A stretch of 64,000 nucleotides of DNA from Magicicada septendecula (lineage: Eukaryota > Arthropoda > Insecta > Hemiptera > Cicadidae): contig CM068373.1 in NCBI GenBank assembly GCA_034769895.1, positions 198,690,134 through 198,754,133 of the forward strand, given 5' to 3'. Below the pieces are notes generated by a model. That model was given only the letters and a program-made list of their open reading frames with translations. It had not been told where the DNA came from and did not search any database. A program made the translations under genes and the position numbers. Positions 50,410 to 59,625 of the stretch are shown one piece after another; the stretch's first letter is position 1, and each line of letters begins with the position of its first letter.

Positions 50410-51104
50410 ATTATGCATTTCTGTACATTTTGGTGGGATGTAGGGATTTATTATAGGGATTTATTATAGGGATTTATTATTAGAATGTATGTACACCAGT
50501 AGACGAGTATTCTATCTCAATAATCGTGGCTGATCATTTCTTTATGAAAATTAATTATTTTATTTAACAAGTATAGTAAGTGTCACCTTTAAAGTTCATT
50601 TAAATTGGATGAATAATTATTTTAATTATTAATAGTAACTGTGAATGAAATTATTTACCTTCATCAATTTTTATACTGCATTTTAAAAGAAACATATGAT
50701 ATAAATTTTATATTTTAAGAAATAGTTTAATGGGAGTTTTATTTTGAGGTTAATGATTATTTTACATTTCCAATTCATTGATGGTGACATAGCAATTATT
50801 TTCATGGACTCAGTTAATATTTTTCAGGTGGCCTTGTTGAGAGGGTATACTTCTTTAGTTAACCATTTAAAAGGGGAATTCTAAATCACTGTTGTTTTTT
50901 TGTTATTAATATTATGAGATAGAAAAATAAAACCATTGTTAATTATTTAATTCTTGAGTTTTTATTGCAAGTCCCGTCTTACTGGATCCAGCGCAATTTT
51001 TAGCTTCTCTAGGCCTTAGCCTAGTTTTAATTAACTTGTAACCCCTCTTTACAAAAAGAAATATTCTTTTTGTTTTAACTACTCAAAATGAAGTAGGGGT
51101 TACA
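48145..51104 (+). repeat. 3' LTR (2960 bp)
   Basis: This is the second copy of the 5' LTR, again TGT...ACA. It differs by about 12 single-base changes that I could count and by having three instead of four copies of the 13-bp AGGGATTTATTAT unit near 50452-50485, which accounts for the whole 13-bp length difference. The AT run is the same length in both. Confidence 0.93.
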
Positions 51105-51108
51105 TAGC
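51105..51108. repeat. 4-bp target-site duplication (right) of LTR retrotransposon
   Basis: TAGC follows the 3' LTR, matching the four bases before the 5' LTR. Confidence 0.75.
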
Positions 51109-52595
51109 TTGTATTAAGTTATAGTCAGGGTCAAAATTCTGTTATGCTACATATGCTCTCCTGTAAAAGTGATTAATTCAGATCATACGCTCAGTATGGA
51201 TGAAATAATTACTTCTGATTGTTATATTTACCATATTTGTATTCGTTATTTCATTTTATATACCTACTTTTCTACTATTGAGCTCTCAGTTGATATGTAT
51301 ATCCTTCATTCGCTTCTTTATTTATTAATAGATAATCCTTAATCTTATGTATATCATTATTATTCTATATATTTTTCTTCCTGATTTGGTGCTTCATCAC
51401 TAACATATTCTAACATTCCCTATTATGTGAGTTGGATCATATCAGATTGGCACAATTTGGCTACAATTTCTGCTGTCCTATACTTCACTTAGCTGAGCTC
51501 AGAGGAATTATCATCTCTGCTCAATTATAAGACTGATGGAATACTGTATAATGTACATCCAGTCATAAAAATAAAAATCATTAAAAGTAGTCTCTTTCGA
51601 CTAATAATAAACATCCTTGGATTCTTCACTTCATAATGGTTCATATTAATTAATACCTTTATACATTTGATTCTTCTTCTATTTTAAAGCTCAGTTCATA
51701 TTATGTGTCTTAGGTATAGGGTATAATATTCATTTCATCCTTTCTTTGCATTCTTTTTCTTTGTTTGTTGTTGGTATAATCTGTCTCTTGTTTACATAGT
51801 AATTAGCATTTATGTAGATTTTTTTTTCATTTGGTATTCAATGAGTCATTCTATTGCTCATGGCATAACATTAATTCCTTCCATTAATTATCACTATAAT
51901 AGTGGTTATTAAATAACATTATCATTATGGTCCCAGGTTTTCAGCTTCTGGTCTTAATGCTTGGTTCTTATTTGGTTGGTTCATTTTCCTTGTTGCTTCT
52001 TCATCAAATTATTTTCATTGTGAGTTTGATTAAACTATTTTGGTTAAATTATAAAAACATTTTGGTCTCCTTTTCCCTTCTTCATTTAAAAGTTCTGTAT
52101 CATTTTTGGGTTTCAAAAAGTTTTCTCATTTATATAGTTTGTATTACTTGTTACTGTTATCATATAGTCACTGTTACAATACAAGTTGTGACATAGTCTT
52201 TACAGCTGTGGTAGTTTATTATGGGTTTTCCTTTTTCAACACTGGTTCTTATGAATACTTGTTATACTTTCTTCTTATGACGCTTTTAACGTTCGGGATA
52301 TATTTTTTCTTGTAACATTAATTTACTCAATCTATTGATATAGGTTTTCCTCATTATCTACAGGAACATGTTCTTATTTATTTCGACCCTGCAGAGTTTG
52401 AGAAAGTTTATATATTTGTACTCCGTTTATTCCAAAATTCTTTTATATAAGAGTTCGTTCAGATTATTAGTGTAATTTGTCCTTACGGTTTTTTAATTTA
52501 GTTAATTATTAAGAATCATTTTTTTTTTCAAAATTATTTCGTTCAAGTTATTTTTGTAAGTTGTCCTTACGGTCTTTTTGAATTTTGTTAATTAT
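51109..52595. other. T-rich non-coding flank, with 84-bp direct repeat
   Basis: There are no genes. The sequence is T-rich on the plus strand, resembling 37040-39647. Near its right end a degenerate direct repeat (TTCGTTCA, TTGTCCTTACGGT, TTGTTAATTATT) occurs at about 52454-52515 and 52538-52600, 84 bp apart. Given the gypsy pol remnant that ends at 52596 on the minus strand, this interval is the natural place for the 3' untranslated region or LTR of that older element. Confidence 0.45.
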
Positions 52596-53037
52596 TTAAT
52601 ATTTTTTTATTGACAATTGATTATAAGTGCCCTTTGTCTTGTTTGAATTAATATCCTTTAATACATAAGTGTTATTGTTATTATCTTTAATAATCACATA
52701 TGGTCCGGTATACAGCAGTAATAACTTTTTGGTAATGCCTTCCAAGGTACTGGGTAGTTCCCGATTTTTCAATAATACTTTTTCTCCGACTTTGTAGTTT
52801 ATCACCTTCTTAATTGCCCTTTGATACCTTTTATGTCGCCTTTCCTGGTCCTCGGCCAATTTATTGTAAAACTTTATCTGATTAAATTTATATTCATTAT
52901 TGACGGAAATTCAATGATTTCTTGTATTTCTCGAGGAGGTTGTTTCTCATACATTGCGGTGTATGGTGTGATCCCTATAGCGGAATGATGTGCTAAATTG
53001 AGGAATTCCTCCGTGGCTGACAGATATTCTTGCCATT
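52596..53037 (-). pseudogene. Gypsy integrase C-terminal end
   Basis: Two frame segments continue the integrase: ATEEFLNLAHHSAIGITPYT to EIIEFPS, then after a shift near 52905 NEYKFNQIKFYNKLAEDQER and the C-terminal beta-barrel-like GEKVLLKNRELPST, YTGPYVIIKD, ending at the stop at 52596. The C-terminal tail is Asn/Lys-rich. This is the 3' end of pol. Confidence 0.75.
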
Positions 53038-54468
53038 TTCTTTTTGATGGTGACAGTATGTTCGCAATATCCTCCCGACCTCTCGCAGCACCCTTTCCGC
53101 AGGATTACTACTGGGGTGGTAAACAGATGTTTTGTACGTCTTGATACCTAAGGTGATCAAAGTATTTTTCCACCTCCTTCCCCTAAATTGAGTTCTATGG
53201 TCGGTGATTATTGATGCAGGTTTTCCTATCTCTGGAATGTAGTAATTAGTGATCACTCCCAAAACCTTCAAAGTGGTAGCTCGGTTAAACGGGTATAATT
53301 TTATAAATTTGGTGAAATGATCCATCATTATTATGATGTATTTATAACGATGGCGTCCGCCACTGCGGGAAAATGGCCCGCAGATATCTAGGAAAACCTT
53401 TTCCAGCTTTTCTTGTGAAGTAGTTGGTATCATTTTCCCCTCTTTTCCCTCGTTGTTCGTCTTTACCAACTGGCAAATAAGGCAGGTCTTAATATAGTTT
53501 CTTACCTTTCGATTTATATTCTTTATGTGGCAATTTTCCTCCAACGCCTTTATCACTTTCATTGCCCCCATGTGACCATATCGGAGATGATAGTCTAGGA
53601 TGATCTCCTTCTCAAAATTAGCAGGGATTATTATTTTCCATACCCCTTCATCAAGAGATGTTTTAATGAATAATACTTCATTATGCATGCAATAAAATCT
53701 GGTTATGGTATCATCTTGGTTGAATAGACGAAGTTTTATACTGTTTAGTTTCGGGTCAGGCTGCTGGTGTATGCTGATGTTCCGTACCACTTTCTCCAAA
53801 TCAGATCTGTCCTTGTTAATATTGTATATCTTCAGTATGCTCTCCTTCTCGCCATCGAATGTCTGTTCTTCCAAATTCACTAGTGGCAACACGTCTGCTA
53901 CAACATTCTTACTTCCGGGAATATACTCCCACTGTAGATCATATTCTTGCAGGGCAAGTATCCACCTGGTCAGTCTACCGTGGCTTAATTTACACCTTCT
54001 TAAAAATGATATAGATTTATGATCTGTATGAACTGTCACCAGATATCCCAGAATATAAGTCCGAAACTTCCCGCAGGCAAAGACTACACTGAGCAGTTCT
54101 TTTTCCGTTACGTTATAGTTCTTCTCGCATTGGTTAAGTGTTCTGCTAGCGAAACTAATGACTAGGTGGTTGCCATTTTCGTCTTCTTGGTATAACGTCG
54201 ATCCCAGACTGATATTACTGGCGTCGCAGTTCAGGAAGAAAGGTCGGTTAAAATTGGGATGATTAAGCATTACTACAACTAAAAACTTATCTTTAATTGA
54301 CTTGAATGTCTCGTCCTGTTCTTGACCGCATCGCCATTTATATTTGGAGGATAACTGATATTGAAACATGGCCGTCAGCTCTGAATAATTGTTTTGAAAA
54401 TTTCTATAGTAATTTCATAGGCCTAAAAATGACTGTAGTTGCCTTCTATTTTTTGGTGTAGGGAATCT
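52993..54468 (-). pseudogene. Gypsy RNase H and integrase fragment
   Basis: This continues the RT frame. A TGA near 54418-54420 interrupts LGL/NYYRNF, then the frame is open to 52993. RNase H has LNCDASNISLGSTLYQ and TDHKSISFLRR. The integrase zinc finger runs from YHLRYGHMGAMK to CLICQLV. Core residues lie in FLDICGPF, IITDHRTQF and NPAERVLREV. A frameshift near 53038 ends it within the integrase after QKENGKN, and coding sense resumes in the next frame as ATEEFLNLAHHSAIG. Confidence 0.85.
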
Positions 54469-55140
54469 CTATATACCGGCTACTTTCTCTGATGAAGGTG
54501 ATGTTCCTTGATTATTCAGCTTGAAACCCAAAAATTGAACTTCTTTGGCAATAAGTTTCGATTTCTCTAGCTTTAAGGTAATATTATTATAAGCTAGTTT
54601 CTTTAAGACATGCTCCACACGGTAACAATGTTCCTCCCAATGGGCTGAGGTGATCAACAGATCATCAACATATACAGTTGTAAACTGGAGCGCTTCTGAT
54701 CCGACTATTTGGTCGATACAGGCTACAAAAACGGCTACTGAGTTTACTAAACCGAAGGGCAATCTCTTAAATTGATAGTTGCGCCCTTCAAAAATGAACG
54801 CCATATATTGACGGCTCTGTGGGTGCAACTCCACTTGCCAATACCCACACACGGCATCCCATGTAGTAATAAATTTAGTGCCGTGGAATCTCTTTAATAT
54901 TTCATCAATTTCCCCAGGCGAGGTGCGATCATTAATTACCATTTTGTTGATTTCGCGTGCGTCAAGGCAAAGTCGGACCTTACCACTTTTCTTCTGAATA
55001 GCCACAATCGGACTGGTGTATGGCGACTGGCTGCTTTCGATTATATCTTTATTTATCATATTTTGGATTTCAGCTCGTACAGCTTCCTTCAACGATTGTG
55101 CTAATGGGTAGGATTTGCGAGTAGGGGTGTTATGAGAGTT
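54469..55140 (-). pseudogene. Gypsy reverse transcriptase fragment
   Basis: The frame is open from about 55140 on the minus strand (YPLAQSLKEAVRAEI), with the first ATG at 55092. RT blocks are VRLCLDAREINKMV, TTWDAVCGYWQVEL (the first catalytic Asp lies in TWD), FKRLPFGL and the catalytic VYVDDLLIT. An in-frame TAG at 54469-54471 interrupts it, and coding sense continues in the same frame on the other side (RFPTPKNRRQLQSFLG). Confidence 0.85.
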
Positions 55141-55690
55141 CTAACGCGGAAGTGACGTCATCCCCCGCCCCGCCCCTACCCGCCCATTTTGGCGGGAAAT
55201 TTGAAAATGGTGGTGGTGGGGGTGGTGTTGGGTGTTGACTTCCGGTGTTGGAGTAGAGGTGGGGGTAGTGGTGGGGGTAATGGTGTGTTGTTGTTGGTCG
55301 TCGGCTGTGTGGTGGTGGTTGTTGTCGTCGTTGATTGGTTTATGGGGGGCGGGTCGTCGTCCATGTTGGAAAATTGCGACGTTGTCGGTTGTTGCTGGAA
55401 AATTGCGGCGTTGTCGATTTGTGCGGGGCGGCCATGTTGGAAAAATTGTCGACAGCATGTGCTGGTTAAACGTCGTCGTGGCTTGGCCACGGCTTGGCCG
55501 CGGCTCGGCCGTAGATTGGTCGACGTGTGTCGTATTTAGATTTGAGTTGTCGGGTGTGTGCTGGTTAAGCATCGTCATGGCTCGGGCGTAGATTGGTCGA
55601 CGTGTGTCGGTGTGTGCTGGTTAAGGGTCGGCGGCCATGTTGGAAAAGCGTCGACTTTGAAACTCTGTGTCGTTCATCTCCTTTGAGGTT
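55141..55690. repeat. GC-rich, CpG-rich degenerate repeat tract
   Basis: There is a sharp composition change from AT-rich DNA. The left part (55200-55350) is G/T-rich with several runs of four or five Gs. The right part is built of degenerate repeats: ATGTTGGAAAA near 55361, 55431 and 55636; GTGCTGGTTAA near 55459, 55557 and 55613; ATTGGTCGACGTGTGTCG near 55512 and 55592. Open frames on both strands reflect the composition and repeats, not genes. It could be a satellite, a promoter-like tract or the end of another element. Confidence 0.6.
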
Positions 55691-55743
55691 AGAGAAATAA
55701 ATATATGTGTGCTGCGTCCCTCGACGCATAATTGAAAACCAAA

Positions 55744-56610
55744 TTCACTTGTAAAATTTGTATATCGTGCATCCATGTATGGAAAAAATACATACATCAT
55801 GCACGTAAGATAGGAAGTACCATATTCTGATTGATATGTAATTTTTTTTTTCGCATGGACATAGAAATAGTGTAGTCTCGTCCTGTATCGGTTGTAAGAA
55901 ATTCTCACCCCCGTGTGTATGTACTGCATAAGTGAAAATCACTGCACTTGTAATAATTGTCTAACGCACATCATGCATGTAAGATAAATACCATTTTTTA
56001 TTATTCTGATGGTATGTATTATCTCACGATTAGTTGTAGTAAAAAAAGTGTAGTGTCTTTTGCATCTCACAAATTAAACTCTCTTTGATTTGATCCGTCG
56101 TGTATAAATGAAAATCACTTCACTTGTAAAATTATGTAACACGCATTCTGCATGGAAAACATAATTACCATTTTATATTATTGTGTTGGTTATGTATTTT
56201 GTGGGGGGCCCTCATATTAAAAAAAGTATTGTCTTCTGCTTTGGTCCATCATGAAAAATCACTGCACTTGTAAAAATTGTCTAACGCACATTATGCATGT
56301 AAGATAAATACTATTTTTATTATTCTGATGGTCTGTAATATCTCACGAGAAGCTGTAGTAAAAAAAGTGTAGTGTATTCCGCATCTCACAAATGAAACTC
56401 TCTTTGATTTGATCCTTCGTGTATAAATGAAAATCACTTCACTTGTAAAATTGTGTAACACTCAATATGCATGGAAAACATAATTACTATTTATATTATT
56501 GTGTGGAGCGCTCATAGTATAAAGAGTATTGTCTTCTGCTTTGGTCCATCATGAAAAACCACTTCACTTGTAAAAATTGTGTAACACGCATTATGCATGG
56601 TAAAAAGGAA
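55744..56610. repeat. Higher-order tandem repeat array (about 320-bp period)
   Basis: A motif of the form TCACT(T/G)CACTTGTAAAA, followed by GT(C/G)TAACRCRCAT and TATGCATG, recurs at about 55744, 55935, 56110, 56253, 56429 and 56552. Alternate copies match best (55935 with 56253; 56110 with 56429), giving a period near 320 bp made of two diverged half-units. Accessory blocks repeat too, such as TTGTCTTCTGCTTTGGTCCA at 56230 and 56530. The array lies just upstream of a TATA-containing region and the virus-like gene block. Confidence 0.7.
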
Positions 56611-56785
56611 CATTGTGTCAAATTCGACAGCGGTCGTCCTTGATTTCGGGCGTGGTTAACTATAGCATCTTTGTCGCCTTTGTATCCTTGCTTTGCATCT
56701 TTGTCGCCTTTGTCTCGCTGTTTTTTGTCATCAGGTGTGGATTACCTGATACCTTCACTTTCGTATGCATCCATGTGTGGGCTTT

Positions 56786-56815
56786 TCTGTATAAAAGCCG
56801 CACGATTTGCTCAGT
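56786..56815 (+). promoter_or_regulatory. Candidate core promoter (TATA plus initiator)
   Basis: TATAAAAG at 56790-56797 is followed by TCAGTT at 56811-56816, a good arthropod initiator match, though the spacing (about 23 bp) is shorter than the ideal 30. Downstream lies a possible short exon ending in GAG|GTGAGT at 56871-56878. No long reading frame follows, so a transcript would be non-coding or short. Confidence 0.45.
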
Positions 56816-56817
56816 TA

Positions 56818-57965
56818 GAATACAAAACATCGCAGGAATCTGACAGGACATCATTAGAAGATCACGTACGAGGTGAGTTTAATTTAAATTATTTTTCTGT
56901 AGTCTATTATCAGCAAGCAATTATTTTAAATAAAATTGATTTTTTTTTAATTGCTTGAATAACACGCAACCCTCGTTCTAATAGTTTGTTTTTAAATTAA
57001 TCTTTAGTTTCTTTATCATGAAGTAATTATTTTAAATTAAAATTGAATTTTTCTTTATAGTGTACAAAACATCGCAGGAATCTTCCAGCACATAAGGGTG
57101 AGTTTGTTTTAAATTATTTTTTTGTAGTCTATTATCAGCAAGCAATTATTTTTCTTTAATTGAATAATACATGAACGGTCGGCGCACAACGCTCGTACAT
57201 GGACGGTAGGCGCACAACGCTCGTACATGAACGGTCGACGCATAACGCTCGTTCTAGAAGTTTGTTTTAATATTTATTGTTTATTTTCTGTAGTATATTA
57301 TGAGAGAAGTGAATCAATTTTTTTATTAATAGATTGTATGTAATAACGCATGACTTTCTAGCTTGTACATTGACTGATGAATAGTTGTATTGTTATTTAG
57401 AATAGTGTCAATGTTCGAAGGACTTTTGAAATCTTTCGTAACAGTATCATGAAGTAATTATTTTAAATTATTAATTGAATAACACCTGAACGGTCGACGC
57501 ACAACGCTCGTTCTAGCAGTTTGTTTTAATATTTATTGTTTATTTTCTGTAGTATATTATGAGAGAAGTGAATCAATTTTTTTATTAATAGATTGTATGT
57601 AATAACGCATGACGTTCTAGCTTGTACGTTGACTGATGAATAGCTGTACTTTTATTTAGAATAGTGTCAATGTTCGAAGGACTTTTGAAATCTTTCGTAA
57701 CAGTATCATGCAGTAATTAATTTAAATTAAAATTGTATTTTTCTTTAATTGAATAACACCTGAACGGTCGGCGCACAACGCTCGTTCTTCTAGCAGTTTG
57801 TTTTAATATTTATTGTTTAGTTTCTATAGTATATTATGAGACAAGTGAAGCAATTTTTATTAACTGATTGTATGTAATAACACATGACGTTCTAGCTTGT
57901 ACATTGACTGATGAGTAGTTGTACTGTTATTTAGAATAATGTCAATTTTCGAAGGGCTTTTGAAA
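56818..57965. repeat. Tandem repeat array with 28-bp iterons and 260-275-bp units
   Basis: Two left units share ACAAAACATCGCAGGAATC (56821 and 57063), GGTGAGTTT, and GTAGTCTATTATCAGCAAGC. Three perfect-length 28-bp units (core CGCACAACGCTCG) stand in tandem at 57171-57254. Single copies recur at 57486-57513 and 57760-57787, each followed by a block starting AGTTTGTTTTAATATTTATT (about 57259, 57519, 57795). Units are therefore about 259 and 274 bp. The 28-mers are GC-rich in an AT-rich array. No coding capacity is seen. Confidence 0.75.
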
Positions 57966-58406
57966 TTAAATAGAGTGAAATGTTACAGCAATAACGTTTA
58001 ATTGAAACAAATAAAATACATGTACGCAAAATATATTATTAGTTAAAATACATAATAATTTGTAAACAGATGCAAAATGACAATTGTGTATAATTAAAAA
58101 CAAATTAAATATATGGAAACACACTATATTATGATTTAAATACAGTTGCATGTAATTACAAATTAAAATACATATGTAAACGTACACGAATACAATGACA
58201 ATTGTGTACATTTAAAACAGTTGAAATATATGATGTAAGCTAAAAGTTAAAATACATAATATGTATACACACGCACAAGCGCACACAATGAATTTTAATG
58301 ACGATTGCTTATAATTAAAACAAATGAAATACGCCTAAGCGTTACATGGTAAATAATCCATACACATACACATACATTATGAAAAACAAATATATTTGTT
58401 ATTAAA
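57966..58406. repeat. AT-rich direct repeats, first copy of a local duplication
   Basis: Segments here (CAATGACAATTGTG, AAAACAGTTGAAATATATG, ATAATTAAAACAAATGAAATAC, then CTAAGCGTTA) recur in the same order at 58590-58850. With the gene-like remnant that follows, this forms the left half of a tandem duplication of about 0.46-0.59 kb whose right half contains the intact small gene at 58864-59169. Confidence 0.6.
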
Positions 58407-58572
58407 CGTGATATTTCAATCTAATGTCCCTGGATAGTGGCAATTACAGCATTGCTCATATTTTACCTCCATTACTAGTGTATATTTTTGTTTCTATTTT
58501 TTTTCTATTTCCATTACCTCCAATAATTTTTTTTGTATTCTATAGCGCTAATGGCCACGAACTTAGTAATGA
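58407..58572 (-). pseudogene. Decayed partial copy of the 58864-59169 gene
   Basis: The stretch closely resembles 58993-59160: shared runs include GATATTTCAATCTA, CCTGGATAGTGGCAATTAC, CATTACTAG and ATGGCC(A/G)CGAACTTAG in the same order. Small deletions and frame changes destroy the coding frame. It is followed to the right by the start of the second repeat unit. A tandem duplication of the gene plus its 3' flank, with one copy dying, explains the arrangement. Confidence 0.7.
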
Positions 58573-58863
58573 TATTTCAATTTAAAATACAATGTGTAAA
58601 CGCGCTCACAATTGCGTATAATTAAAACAAATGAAATACATGATATGTAAACGCACATACAATGACAATTGTGCAAATTTAAAACAGTTGAAATATATGT
58701 AAGCACGTTATATTTTGAAGTTAAAATGGTGCGCGCGCGCACACACAATGAATTGTAATGACAATTGCTTATAATTAAAATATGAAATACGTCTAAGCGT
58801 TATAAATTAAACAGTAAATAATACATTATGAAATACAAATATAAATGTTCAGTCCATTGGGTC

Positions 58864-59169
58864 TTAATCTAAAATGTCCACCACGTAAGCCCTGTCTTTT
58901 TCTCCACGGTATATGAGATGTAGTGAATATGGCGTTAAATTTTTTAATTCGTCGTCATCGAAGACGCCCGCGTATCTTTTCGGCAGATAAACGCGATATT
59001 TCAATCTACTCTCCCTGTAATCCTGGATAGTGGCAATTACGGCATTCCCGTATTTTCCTTCTGTGTTTTGCAGTTCTTCTATTGGGTATTTTACTCCCAT
59101 TACTAGATCTTTAATTTTTTTATATTCAATAGCACTGATGGCCGCGAACTTAGCAACGAATGAAGTCAT
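58864..59169 (-). CDS. Small protein of unknown function (viral element)
   Basis: The protein has 101 residues. The start is taken as the ATG at 59167-59169 (MTSFVAKFAAIS), which follows a TATA-like box and TCAG initiator by about 50 bp. The frame is open further upstream to 59364 but that part lies across the promoter. The sequence has a helical N-terminus (AAISAIEYKKIKDL), then VKYPIEELQNTEGKYGNAVI, a basic YRVYLPKRYAG and a C-terminal LHLIYRGEKDRAYVV. It resembles the 88-residue protein at 60144-60410 (see there). The beta-rich pattern with a KYG turn and basic LPKRY could suit a nucleic-acid-binding fold, but that is speculation. There are no membrane segments or signal peptide. Confidence 0.7.
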   Translation of the reverse strand: MTSFVAKFAAISAIEYKKIKDLVMGVKYPIEELQNTEGKYGNAVIATIQDYRESRLKYRVYLPKRYAGVFDDDELKNLTPYSLHLIYRGEKDRAYVVDILD

Positions 59170-59217
59170 TTTTTTTTCCAAATGAAGAACCTGTTTTCCG
59201 CTCACACGTCTGTCAAG

Positions 59218-59251
59218 GTCTGAATTAATAACGCTTGTTCGTACCGGTATA
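59218..59251 (-). promoter_or_regulatory. Core promoter of the 58864-59169 gene
   Basis: On the minus strand TATACCGG (from 59251) is followed 30 bp later by a TTCAGAC initiator (A at 59221), about 50 bp before the start codon. The same spacing and a TCAG core are seen before the 60144-60410 gene. Confidence 0.55.
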
Positions 59252-59394
59252 AGAAGGGTGACTGTTGAGTAGGGGGAAACCGGCCAGCGCAGGGGAGGGG
59301 GGAACCACTCGTTGCGGTTATTATTAACCCTGCGAAACAGGATGCAGCTGCTTTCCCACGCCATGTTCAGCGGGTTGGTGGGGGGAGCCGACCT

Positions 59395-59550
59395 GGTTAT
59401 TTTTTTTTATACGTCTAGACAGGGTGATGTCATCGACTCCACTCGAGCATGCGGGAACAAGTCGACGACGTTAATAATTTTTTTTTCATGCGTGTTCGAA
59501 GATGTCTGTGGCACTAATTTTTTATATGTCTAGACAGGGTGATGTAATCT
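59395..59550. repeat. Direct repeat of about 115 bp between viral genes
   Basis: TCTAGACAGGGTGATGT occurs at about 59414 and 59529, each preceded by a T-run and TATA-like bases and followed by a CC-AC motif. GACGACGTTAATAAT (near 59463) and GACGACGGTTGATATTATT (near 59578) extend the second halves. It is an intergenic module copied once. Confidence 0.6.
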
Positions 59551-59625
59551 AATTCCACAGAGGGGGAGGAGGGGGTAGACGACGGTTGATATTATTACGT
59601 AAGCGCTAAACAACAATGTATCCAA

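Larger units (their letters stand above)
39652..51104 (+). mobile_element. Young, apparently intact Ty3/gypsy LTR retrotransposon with 3-kb LTRs
   Basis: The element is 11.45 kb: TAGC duplication, 5' LTR (39652-42624), primer-binding site, leader, gag, pol joined by a -1 frameshift signal, purine tract, 3' LTR (48145-51104), TAGC. The LTRs start TGT and end ACA. They are nearly identical: I count about 12 substitutions and one 13-bp repeat-unit difference. Pol order is protease-RT-RNase H-integrase, the Ty3/gypsy order. No envelope gene is present; 366 bp separate pol from the 3' LTR. All the parts needed for retrotransposition are visible and unbroken. Confidence 0.95.
52596..55140 (-). mobile_element. 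Older truncated Ty3/gypsy element (pol only, minus strand)
   Basis: This is the second, unrelated gypsy-type element, on the opposite strand. Only RT, RNase H and integrase remain. Gag and protease are missing because the element stops abruptly near 55138, where a GC-rich tract begins. Reading right to left, pol has two in-frame stops and two frameshifts. No LTR pair is visible in the window. Confidence 0.85.

Noticed and set aside
55189-55591. Several open frames of about 100 codons on both strands in the GC-rich tract
   Set aside because: The absence of stops follows from GC-rich repeated composition. The products are low-complexity Gly/Val or His/Thr/Pro strings.
57171-57254. Regularly spaced short repeats that might suggest a CRISPR-like array
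   Set aside because: The units are directly tandem with no unique spacers, the context is a eukaryotic genome, and no Cas genes are present.
59170-59364. N-terminal extension of the 58864 gene up to an ATG at 59364
   Set aside because: The extension crosses a good TATA/initiator pair and is compositionally unlike the rest; the ATG at 59169 is preferred.
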